Shown: piece by piece, positions 1 to 10,533 of the stretch
Layout of the letters: the number at the start of each line of letters is the position of its first letter
How positions within the stretch are numbered: position 1 is the stretch's first letter
Assembly (NCBI RefSeq): GCF_964355755.1
Contig: NC_092676.1
Coordinates: forward strand, 12,074,288-12,138,287
Origin: Antedon mediterranea
Taxonomy: Eukaryota > Echinodermata > Crinoidea > Comatulida > Antedonidae
Direction: 5' to 3'
DNA length: 64,000 nt
The notes under the pieces: generated by a model
The model's input: the letters and a program-made list of their open reading frames with translations, nothing else
What the model was told of the DNA's origin: nothing
Database searches by the model: none
Program-made: the position numbers and the translations under genes

Positions 1-2819
1 CGCTTGATATGACTTAAGTTTTCACCAAGTTTCAATACAAAATGACTTTTGGTTTTTATTCTATGATCAATCATTGAAATTCATAAAATCGCGCGTAACT
101 TACGCTGCGCAACACGGACGTGACCGAAAACCTTATTACGACATCTTCAAATAGAGGTTAATCTTCTGATAAAGTTATAAAATGTTATGTTAAGAAGATT
201 TAGAGATACACTAGCAACAAAATTTGTGGAAAGAAAGAAGAAAATAGAAAAAAAAGAAAAACTAGATTTGAACTCGTCACTACGGACGAGTTAGGTTATC
301 CGCAGCGCAAAGGCCACGCGCACGTCATACGTTAAAATATTGCGCGCAGAAAAACGATTAAGTCATTGAAACAATTTCAGTGCGCTCTCTATTTTTCGTC
401 ACGTCTGAGTATATACGGTATACACTATATACTGTATACGTACTACATACAGTGCAGAATAGGTGAAAATAAGTGACCAAAGTTATTGACGCTTTTGAAC
501 ATGATGACGTCATCACAATTTTGAAAATGGTGAATCGTCCGAAAGATAATTGATAGAGCTAGACAACATAAAAAAATGGGGGGAAATGAAATACAAATAA
601 GTGGAGATGCGCTATATTAAATGTGACGAGCTACGAGGAAAGAGACAAAAATCATTTATTTTATATTCGAGTGGTCATACGATAACGTCACAATGTCCGG
701 TTCGCCATATTGATGCATGATTTGATATCTGCAACTAATCTACTAACAGAATATGTAATTATAAAAAAGTTCACCACGTAGTTTAGAATCTATGATTGTT
801 TAAAAAAAGGCATAATTTTGACAAATTTTTGAACTTTTTCATCAAAAATGCGCGTAAATTGTTTAATTCTACGTGCTCGTATGACGTGATTTTAAGTCGA
901 AATTGTTTGAAAGTTGGTAAATTTTCTAAAAAAGACAGGAAAAACAAAAATCAAGCAAAAAAATGATGTTTTTGCGCTACGTGCGCACGTGCGCGTAAAA
1001 AAATTGCGCACGCGTGGGAATTTTTGAAATGCTCAAAATGACATGAAACGCGTAGAAAGTTGATTAGAAATTGATTTTTCCCATTTTGAAATTTTAAACG
1101 CGCGTGCGCGCGTAACTTTCTGTGAAACATGCCATTTTCTCTCCATAGAAAGTTAGCGCATGATATAAATTAAACTTTTGCCAAGTTTCAATTTAAATGG
1201 TTTAATAGTTTTCGATCTAAATTAAATACGCGAAATTCATAAAATCGCGCGTAACTTACGCTGCGCAACTCAAACGGTACCGAAAACCTTATTACGACAT
1301 ATTCAGATAGAGATCAATCTTCTGATAAAGTTACAAAATGTTATGTTGAGAAGATTTAGAGATATACGCGCAACAAAATTCTGGGAAAGAAAGAAGAATA
1401 AGAAAGAAAAAAAAAAAAGATCCTGACAATAACAAGAGGTTATCCGCCAAGTGCGGATAACCAATAAAAAAAAAAAAAAAAAAGATCCTGACAATAACAA
1501 GGGGTTATCCGCCAAGTGCGGATAACCAACTAGATTTGAACTCGTCACTACGGACGAGTTAGGTTATCCGCAGTGCAAAAGCCACGTGCACGTCATACGT
1601 TAGAATAGTGCGCGCAAAAAAATAAAACGATTATGGCATTGAAAAATGTTAGTGCGCTCTCTATGTTGCGTCGCGTCTAAGTATATACGGTATAACACTA
1701 TATACTGTATACGTACTACATACAGTGCAGAATAGGTGAAAATAAGTGACCAAAGTTATTGACGCATTTGAACATGATGACGTCATCACAATTTTTAAAA
1801 TGGTGGATCATGCGAAAGGTAATTGATTGATCTAGACAATATAAAAAAATTGAGTGAAATGGAATAAGGATAAGTAGAGATGCGCTCTATTAAATTGACG
1901 AGCTATGACGAAAGAGAAAAAAATCCTATATTTTATATTCGGGTGGCCATACGATGACGTCACAATGTCTGGTTAGCCATATCAATGCATGATTCGAGAA
2001 AAACAACTCATCTACTTCCAGAATCTGAAATTTTAAATATTTTCACCTCGGAGTTTAGAATCTATGACTGTTTTAAAAAAGGCATAATTTTGACGAATTT
2101 TTGAACTTTTTCTTCAAAAACGCGCGCAAATTGTTCAATTCTACGTGCTCGTATGACGTGATTTTAAGTCGAAATTGATTGAAAATTGCTAAATGTACTA
2201 GAAAAGGCTGAAAAAAACAAAAATCAAGCAAAAAAAAGATGTTTTTGCGCTACGTGCGCACGCGCGCGTAAAAAATATGCGCACGCGTGGGAATTTTTGA
2301 AATGCTCAAAATGACCTGAAACGCGTAGAAAGTTGATTAGAAATGAATTTTTCGCAATTTGAAATTTTAAACGCGCGTGCGCTCGTAACTTTATGTCAAA
2401 CATGCCATTTTTAATCCATAGAAAGTTTGCCCTTGATATGACTTAAATGTTCACTAAGTGTCATTACAAAATGACTTTTGCTTTTTAGTCTATGTTAAAT
2501 ACGCGAAATTCATAAAATCGCGCGTAGCTTACGCTGCGCGACTCTAAAGTAAAAAAACGAGCTGTCCTGCACTTCTACACATAGAGGTAAATCTTCTGAC
2601 AAAGTTATACGATGTAATGTTGATCAGAATTTGAGATACACGTGACACAAAATTTTGGGAAAGAAAGAAGAATAACATAGAAAAAAAAAAAAAAAAACTA
2701 GATTTGAACTCGTCACTACGGACGAGTTAGGTTATCCGCAGCGCACGTCATACGTTAGAATATTGCGCACAGAAAAACGATTATGCCATCCATTGAAAAA
2801 ATGTTTATGCGCTCTCTAC
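1..2819. repeat. Satellite-like array, block A (~1.15-kb units)
   Basis: The block holds two complete units and truncated units at each edge. The landmark ACTCGTCACTACGGACGAGT (7-bp stem, ACTCGTC/GACGAGT) begins near 274, 1541 and 2710. Each unit then runs through a GCCACGTGCACGTCATACG-type stretch, the palindromic TATACGGTATACACTATATAC region, a GATGACGTCATC palindrome, a second TGACGTCA, CG-rich alternating tracts (GCGCACGCGCGCG), and ends near CGCGCGTAACTTACGCTGCGC. The block stops inside a unit near 2819, just after GCGCTCTCTAC, where unrelated sequence begins. No credible reading frame is present. The nature of the ancestral unit (satellite or tandem non-autonomous transposon) is not decided by the sequence. 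Confidence 0.9.
1419..1527 (+). repeat. Hairpin-module cluster, 2 copies
   Basis: Two 44-bp modules (1419-1462 and 1484-1527) begin GATCCTGACAATAACAAG and end in GGTTATCCGC-CAAGT-GCGGATAACC, a perfect 10-bp stem with a 5-nt loop. Poly(A) precedes and separates them. The first has AAGAGG and the second AAGGGG before the stem. Confidence 0.9.
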
Positions 2820-3639
2820 TTTTATGGTGAAAGTGTGGTGAATTGTGTCTGGGGCCTACAGCATTTATGTTACTTTTGGCGACGATTGCGTGCCATATTA
2901 GTAAAGAACAACGTGGTTACACCTCCATGTTGGATTTGTAATATTATAGCCTAGTATTGCTCCCGATATTGCTTTGCAATTTTATATTGTTAAAACGAAC
3001 ATATAGCCTATATTAAAAAAGTTTAAACACAATTGTGTTAAATATAATAGTTAGAAATAGGTAAGATATATTTTGATTAATTTGGATTGTTGATTTGTAA
3101 TATTTAATTGTTTTTGTGTTTGCCATCAAAATGAAATGGCCTAGCCTAGGCCCTAGCTAGGCTAGGCCTAGCTAGGTTAGGCCTAGCCGTGTCCCGGATT
3201 ACCTCTTCAGGAAGGCCTAGACCTAGCCTAGCCTAGGTTTAGTTGTACAGTACTGTAGTAGAGGCATAGTGACGCTAGCCTAGTTCCATTTTGCATCTGG
3301 CTTATAACTATATATTAATTCCTAATTTGTTAACAAACTTTATCTTGAATACCCATGCCTTAAAATTAAATACCGGTATAATATAGCCTACTCTACTTAG
3401 CATTGTTAGCAAGCTGAGTCTGCTTTTTGCGAAGTTCTCTTCTATGCCTACTAGCCTAGGCCTCCTAGGTAGGGGCTAGGCCTAGTTTTTAGTTGTATCA
3501 GTTCCTAAAGAGTTGGAAGAGATACATGTACAGTAATAACATTATTGTTTCTACAGTACTTCATAATCTCTAGAATATCGTAAATAGTGAACATAAAATA
3601 AATAATTTGTAGAGATGATTTATGGTCTCATGATTGGGA
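2820..3639. other. Gene-free, CCTAGG/AGGCCT-rich stretch
   Basis: No gene is visible. Two clusters of overlapping CCTAGG, GCTAGG and AGGCCT words lie at about 3138-3240 and 3446-3490. They form many short palindromes. The short open frame across 2763-2954 starts in satellite sequence and runs into this stretch, so it is not a credible gene. Confidence 0.6.
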
Positions 3640-3975
3640 GTGAAGTGTTGCCTGTTATTTTGTAGGCATTTATACTATTATGAAACATTTACATAATTCA
3701 AATTTTATTGTTTGTGATCAAACTATTAAATGAAATTACCATTGAGACAACATGTCGGCCCCAATTAGCTGGCCCATAGCCAAAGTCATTTTAAGGAAAT
3801 TTCCTAATTTTTCAGACATTGATTAAGAAGCTTGTTGATTTGGAAAAAGTGTTAATGTTGTTTATTGCCATTATCAATGTTTTTCCTTGTATTTTTTAGA
3901 TTGTAATTGTTTTTTTAATTGTTTTTTATTAACAGAAGATTTACAGTTTCAGCTACAGCTGTGAGTATTAGTAGG
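3640..3975 (+). repeat. First, diverged unit of the 344-bp mini-exon-like repeat
   Basis: This copy shares TGTTGCCTGTTATTTTGTAG, the TTTTTCAGACATTGATTAAGAAG segment and CAGCTACAGCTGTGAGTATT with the main array at 4812-8975. It is separated from that array by about 830 bp. Its acceptor-to-donor cassette is altered: an extra T-rich stretch lies before TTAACAG. Confidence 0.75.
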
Positions 3976-4811
3976 GCAATTCCACAATTTTTTGGGGGAT
4001 TTTAAAAATGTTCAACTTTTAGCAGTCTTAACATGTTTGATATCAAACTAAAGCTAATGTTATATACTTTCAGGATATTTAAGTGGTAAAAAAAAAAAGA
4101 GATATATACAGACATATTTCCATTTAAAATAATGATATTTAGAAAACTTAAAAAATAAAACAATATGAGGTTTACTTAAATCCTATAACAGACAACTAAA
4201 TCCTAATTTATACATGTCATTTCTTTTTAGAATTAAAGAACTAAATATATTGTTTGAGATTTTGTTTAAAAAAATTGAATTAATCAACATAGAAATATTA
4301 AGGAGGGGCCAACATAATTATTAATAATTTTGTCGGGTTGTTACCAAAAAACATTTGTTTAATTTAAGAACCATGTACCTTCTAGACAATTATAATATTT
4401 TCCAAACTATTAAAAATTATAGCTTTACATACACTCATGAGGTTACTTTTTTTTAAAACCTTATTTTTACATTTTTATATGATATTAAAAAGTGTCTGGT
4501 TGTTACCGAGTTGGTCACAGACTGACATGTCAGTCTGTGACCAGTGTTATTACAGTAAGCTAAACCAGCATTTTTACAGTAAAATTTATTTCAATATGCT
4601 TTAAAATCAATAATCAAAATATATAGTATATAGTTTTAAAAAATTGAATTAATCAACATAGAAATATTAGAGAGGGACCAACATTTATTAATGATTTTGT
4701 CGGGTTGTTACCGAAAAACAACATTTATTTTTAAATTTAAGAACCATGCACCTTCTTGACAATTATAATATTTTCCAAACTATTACAAATTATAGTATTA
4801 CATATACTCAT
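3976..4811. repeat. Spacer with ~175-bp direct repeats
   Basis: Two direct repeats lie at about 4268-4440 and 4638-4813. Both start AAAAAATTGAATTAATCAAC, both contain TTTTGTCGGGTTGTTACC, and both end ACTCATGA. Their period is about 370 bp. A 32-bp palindrome lies between them. No coding frame is visible. Confidence 0.75.
4512..4543. repeat. Perfect 32-bp palindrome
   Basis: The arms TGGTCACAGACTGACA and TGTCAGTCTGTGACCA are exact reverse complements with no spacer. The symmetry stops at the next base pair (T/G). It could form a cruciform or hairpin, or be the remains of a short foldback insertion. No target duplication is evident. Confidence 0.9.
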
Positions 4812-7800
4812 GAAAAAATGTTAATGTTGTTTATTGCCATTATCAATGTTTTTCCTTGTTTTTTTTAGATTGTAGGAAATATACAGTTTCAGCTACAGCT
4901 GTGAGTATTAGTAGATTATCTGTTAAACAGAGAAAACATATTTTCCTTACTTTGTGAACTGTTGCCTGCCCTAATCAACCGTTTCATACCCAAAGTCATT
5001 TTGAGGAAATTTCTTAATTTTTCAGACATTGATTAAGAAGCGTGTTGATTTGGAAAAAGTGTTAATGTTGTTTATTACCATTATCAATGTTTTTCCTTGT
5101 TTTTTTTAGATTGTAGAAAATATAGAGTTTCAGCTACAGCTGTGAGTATCAGTAGATTATCTGTTAAACGGAGAAAACATAATTTCCTTACTTTGTGAAC
5201 TGTTGCCTGCCCTAATCAGCCGTCTCATACCCAAAGTCATTTTGAGGAAATTTCTTAATTTTTCAGACATTGATTAAAAAGCTTGTTGATTTGGAAAAAG
5301 TGTTAATGTTGTTTATTACCATTATCAATGTTTTTCCTTGTTTTTTTTTAGATTGTAGAAAATATACAGTTTGAGCTACAGCTGTGAGTATTAGTAGATT
5401 ATCTGTTAAACGGAGAAAACATATTTTCCTTACTTTGTGAACTGTTGCCTGTTATTTTGTAGACATTTTGTATTATGAAACATTTACATAATTCAGATTT
5501 TATTGTTTGTGATCAAACAATTAAATGAAATTACCATTGAGACAACATGTAGGCCGCAATCAGCCGGCCCATACCCAAAGTCATTTTGAGGAAATTTCTT
5601 AATTTTTCAGACATTGATTAAGAAGCATGTTGATTTGGAAAAAGTGTTAATGTTGTTTTATTACCATTATCAATGTTTTTCCTTGTTTTTTTTTAGATTG
5701 TAGAAAATATACAGTTTCAGCTACAGCTGTGAGTATCAGTAGATTATTTGTTTAACGGAGAAAACATATTTTCCTTACTTTGTGAACTGTTGCCTGCCCT
5801 AATCAGCCGTCTCATACCCAAAGTCATTTTGAGGAAATTTCCTAATTTTTCAGACATTGATTAAGAAGCTTGTTGATTTGGAAAAAGTGTTAATGTTGTT
5901 TATCGCCATTATCAATGTTTTTCCTTGTTTTTTTTTAGATTGTAGAAAATATACAGTTTCACCTACAGCTGTGAGTATTAGTAGATTATCTGTTAAACGG
6001 AGAAAACATATTTTCCTTACTTTGTGAACTGTTGCCTGTTATTTTGTAGACATTTTCTATTATGAAAAATTTACGTAATTCAGATTTTATTGTTTGTGAT
6101 CAAACAATTAAATGAAATTACCATTGAGACAACATGTAGGCCGCAATCAGCCGGCCCATACCCAAAGTCATTTTGAGGAAATTTCCTAATTTTTCAGACC
6201 TCGATTAAGAAGCATGTTGATTTGGAAAAAGTGTTAATGTTGTTTATTGCCATTATCAATGTTTTTCCTTGTTTTTTTTAGATTGTAGAAAATATACAGT
6301 GTTAGCTACAGCTGTGAGTATTAGTAGATTATCTGTTAAACGGAGAAAACATATTTTCCTTACTTTGTGAACTGTTGCCTGTTATTTTGTAGACATTTTC
6401 TATTATGAAAAATTTACGTAATTCAGATTTTATTGTTTGTGATCAAACAATTAAATGAAATTACCATTGAGACAACATGTAGGCCGCAATCAGCCGTCTC
6501 ATACCCAAAGTCATTTTGAGGAAATTTCCTAATTTTTCAGACATCGATTAAGAAGCATGTTGATTTGGAAAAAGTGTTAATGTTGTTTATTGCTATTATC
6601 AATGTTTTTCATTGTTTTTTTTAGATTGTAGAAAATTAACAGTTTCAGCTACAGCTGTGAGTATTAGTAGATTATCTGTTAAACGGAGAAAACATATTTT
6701 CCTTACTTTGTGAACTGTTGCCTGTTATTTTGTAGGCATTTTATATTATGAAACATTTAAATAATTCAGATTTTATGGTTTTTGAATAAGATATTAAATG
6801 AAAGTAGTATTGAGACAACATGTAGACCCCAATCAGCCGGCCCATACCCAAAGTTATTTTGAGGAAATTTCTTAATTTTTCAGACATTGATTAAGAAGCA
6901 TGTTGATTTAGCAAAAGGGTTAATGTTGTTTATTGCCATTATCAATGTTTTTCCTTGTTTTTTTTTAGGTTGTAGAAAATTAACAGTTTCAGCTACAGCT
7001 GTGAGTATTAGTAGATTATCTGTTAAACGGAGAAAACATATTTTCCTTACTTTTTGAACTGTTGCCTGTTATTTTGTAGGCATTTTATATTATGAAACAT
7101 TTACATAATTCAGATTTTATGGTTTGTGAATAAGATATTAAATGAAAGTAGTATTGAGACAACATGTAGACCCCAATCAGCCGGCCCATACCCAAAGTTA
7201 TTTTGAGGAAATTTCTTAATTTTTCAGACATTGATTAAGAAGCATGTTGATTTAGGAAAAGGGTTAATGTTGTTTATTGCTATTATCAATGTTTTTCATT
7301 GTTTTTTTTAGATTGTAGAAAATTAACAGTTTCAGCTACAGCTGTGAGTATTAGTAGATTATCTGTTAAACGGAGAAAACATATTTTCCTTACTTTGTGA
7401 ACTGTTGCCTGTTATTTTGTAGGCATTTTATATTATGAAACATTTAAATAATTCAGATTTTATGGTTTTTGAATAAGATATTAAATGAAAGTAGTATTGA
7501 GACAACATGTAGACCCCAATCAGCCGGCCCATACCCAAAGTTATTTTGAGGAAATTTCTTAATTTTTCAGACATTGATTAAGAAGCATGTTGATTTAGCA
7601 AAAGGGTTAATGTTGTTTATTGCCATTATCAATGTTTTTCCTTGTTTTTTTTTAGGTTGTAGAAAATTAACAGTTTCAGCTACAGCTGTGAGTATTAGTA
7701 GATTATCTGTTAAACGGAGAAAACATATTTTCCTTACTTTTTGAACTGTTGCCTGTTATTTTGTAGGCATTTTATATTATGAAACATTTACATAATTCAG

Positions 7801-8975
7801 ATTTTATGGTTTGTGAATAAGATATTAAATGAAAGTAGTATTGAGACAACATGTAGACCCCAATCAGCCGGCCCATACCCAAAGTTATTTTGAGGAAATT
7901 TCTTAATTTTTCAGACATTGATTAAGAAGCATGTTGATTTAGGAAAAGGGTTAATGTTGTTTATTGCCATTATCAATGTTTTTCCTTGTTGTTTTTAGAT
8001 TGTAGAAAATATACAGTGTTAGCTACAGCTGTGAGTATTAGTAGGTTATCTGTTAAACGGAGAAAACATATTTTCCTTACTTTGTGAACAGTTGCCTGTT
8101 ATTTTGTAGGCATTTTCTATTATGAAACATTTACATAATTCAGATTTTATGGTTTGTGAATAAAATATTAAATGAAATTAGCATTGAGACAACATGTAGG
8201 CCCTAACCAGCCGTCCCATACCTAAAGTCATTTTGAGGAAATTTCTTAATTTTTCAGACCTCGATTAAGAAGCATGTTGATTTGGAAAAAGTGTTAATGT
8301 TGTTTATTGCCAATTATTAATGTTTTTCCTTGTTTTTTTTTTAGATTGTACAAAATATACAGTGTCAGCTACAGCTGTGAGTATTAGTAGATTATCTGTT
8401 AAACGGAGAAAACATATTTTCTTTACTTTGTGAACCGTTGCCTGGTATTTTGTAGGCATTTTCTATTATGTAACATTTACATCATTCAGATTTTATGGTT
8501 TGTGAATAAAATATTAAATGAAATTAGCATTGAGACAACATGTAGGCCCTAACCAGCTGTCTCATACCCAAAGTCATTTTGAGGAATTTCTTAATTTTTC
8601 AGACATTGATTAAGAAGCATGTTGACTTGGAAAAAGTGTTAATGTTGTTTATTGCCAATTATTAATGTTTTTCCTTGTTTTTTTTTTAGATTGTAGAACA
8701 TATACAGTGTCAGCTACAGCTGTGAGTATTAGTAGATTATCTGTTAAACGGATAAAACATATTTTCTTTACTTTGTGAACCGTTGCCATTGATTAAGAAG
8801 CATGTTGATTTTGAAAAAGTGTTAATGTTGTTTATTTGCCATTATTAATGATTTTCCTTTTATTTTTTAGATTGTAGTTGTACAGAAAATATACAGTGTC
8901 AGTTACAGCTGTGAGTATTAGAAAATTATCTGTAAAACGGAAAAAACATATTTTCCTTAATTTATGCCCTCCCTT
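4812..8975 (+). repeat. Tandem array of 243/344-bp mini-exon-like repeats (~14 copies)
   Basis: The landmark CAGCTACAGCTGTGAGTAT recurs near 4888, 5131, 5374, 5718, 5960, 6302, 6646, 6988, 7335, 7677, 8022, 8367, 8712 and (diverged) 8897. The spacing is about 243 or 344 bp; short units lack the segment around TATTATGAAACATTTAC. In each unit a T-rich tract ending TTTTTTTTAG is followed by about 32 nt and then GTGAGTAT, matching splice acceptor and donor consensus on the plus strand. A second acceptor-like TAATTTTTCAG precedes ATTGATTAAGAAGC. No long reading frame crosses the array. It could be duplicated non-coding exons, a satellite with chance splice motifs, or subterminal repeats of the downstream Helentron. 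Confidence 0.8.
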
Positions 8976-9550
8976 AATTGATAAACATGTGTTGTTTGTA
9001 AATTTACTATACTGAGTGACCAAATATTTTTGTGTATAAAATTCTATTTTATTAGAACATTGAATAATTAAACCTATTTTCAGATTAATTTTGAAGGTGA
9101 AATTTTTATGAAAGAATTTGTTTCCGACACATTCCATGTAATGAAGTTTTGACATATTTTTAGGTCAAAATATCTTCTATAGTGATTTATTTATATTGTA
9201 TAAACCAAAGTCACAAATATATTATCACCGTTTACTTCAAAATTTGGGACAATCATCCTTTTTAACATAAATGTGGTGGTCAGTTTCTCCAGACATAAAT
9301 TTGCAATTTTATAAAATGGGTCTCTATCCTGAATTTAGTAGTGAGTTGGTCCTAATTTGTTTTGCTAGGCCCAATAGATCATGTTACATTCCACAAGGGG
9401 ATATGTATATTATTATTTAGGTATTTGTAAAAACACTGATTTATCTACTGATTCAATTTATAATTGTTTGACTGGAATTCTTAGTACTGTACCGTGTATC
9501 TTAAAATTAATAACTAACTCTTTTTTTTTTCTTTTATTGTAGGTGACTGT
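8976..9550. other. Gene-free interval
   Basis: AT-rich sequence between the mini-exon-like array and the hairpin/TATA region. Nothing beyond a polypyrimidine tract ending TTTATTGTAG near 9541 is recognisable. The minus-strand open frame at 8832-9155 straddles the last repeat and this interval and has no family features. Confidence 0.5.
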
Positions 9551-9552
9551 CT

Positions 9553-9560
9553 TATATAAA
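9553..9560 (+). promoter_or_regulatory. TATA-like box upstream of the Helentron gene
   Basis: TATATAAA lies about 970 nt before the ATG at 10534, immediately before two strong hairpins. It is a plausible core promoter for the transposon gene, inferred from sequence and position only. Confidence 0.35.
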
Positions 9561-9625
9561 CCCACTGGATCTCAGAAGAGATCCGGGTCTTTAGAAAAAG
9601 ATCCACTCTCCAAAGAGAGTTTCTA
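9560..9625 (+). other. Two consecutive bulged hairpins
   Basis: First: ACCC-(ACT bulge)-GGATCTC-AGAA-GAGATCC-GGGT at 9560-9588, giving 11 paired bases. Second: TAGAAA-(bulge)-CTCTC-CAAA-GAGAG-TTTCTA at 9592-9625. The two are built alike: outer stem, bulge on the 5' side, inner stem, 4-nt loop. They may be a 5' transcript leader structure or part of the left end of the rolling-circle element. Confidence 0.65.
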
Positions 9626-9705
9626 CGAGGGGTTACCGAATTTTAATATTTATGCACAATTTCTTTTTAAACATTTTTTAAAAGTATCTTTAAAACATTC
9701 AGTAA

Positions 9706-9978
9706 AACCTTGAAGTAAACAGAAGTTTATCACAAGGAAAAACTAATAAACAAAAGTTTATTACAAAACCATTTTTGCAAAAGCAAAATTGTAAAACCTT
9801 GAAGATAACAGAAGTTAATCACAAGGAAACAACTAATAAACAAAAGTTTATTACAAAACCATTTTTGCAAAAGCAAAAGTGTAAAACCTTGAAGATAACA
9901 GAAGTTAATCACAAGGAAACAACTAATAAACAAAAGTTTATTACAAAACCATTTTTGCAAAAGCAAAAGTGTAAAGTT
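9706..9978. repeat. 90-bp minisatellite, about 2.7 copies
   Basis: AACTAATAAACAAAAGTTTA recurs at 9741 (with a shifted start), 9831 and 9921, giving an exact 90-bp period. A diverged partial copy precedes it from about 9706. Because 90 is a multiple of three, the array stays open in some frames on both strands. The resulting short frames are artefacts of the repeat, not genes. Confidence 0.85.
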
Positions 9979-10533
9979 AAAGTTTGATTATACAAACAAA
10001 AGTTTGAAGAATAAAACAGAAGCTTATTATAAAGAAATAAATATTAAACAGAGTTTATTACAAAAGAATTAATTAAAGAAGATTTAAAGATCACTTTTAT
10101 TTGAATCTGTTATTAAGTAGAATTGTAAAAAGAATAAAAATTAGAATCTGAAACTATTTAGCATAACCAAGTATTAAAGAGAAGTTTAAAATAATATTTA
10201 TAATAATATTAAATAGTATTTCATCAAGCCAATATTAAGCAGAAGCTAATTTTTTTATTCAGTGAAATTGTATAATTGAACTATTGAAAAAAAAGCAGAC
10301 AAAAAAAAAATATATTAAAAGAAAAAAAATTAGGACAAAAATTAAAAATCATAGAAACAAAAGACAATATAAAATTGAATTGTTTTTGGAATTTTAATAA
10401 TTTATTTTGTTTTAGCAAGGATTTCTTGAATTGATAAAAAGAACCTAATTGTAATATTCATTGGAATTGGAGAATACAAAGTTTATTAATTTGAAGAAAT
10501 TTGTAGATTTGTTTCTTATACAAATTTTGAATA
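9979..10533. other. A-rich leader before the Helentron gene
   Basis: About 550 bp of A-rich sequence has no recognised motif. An in-frame TGA at 10528-10530 lies two codons before the ATG, so the long frame cannot extend upstream. Confidence 0.5.

Noticed and set aside
9730-9987. Overlapping open frames on both strands with repeated peptides
   Set aside because: A 90-bp repeat keeps any stop-free frame open. No start context or family feature supports a gene.
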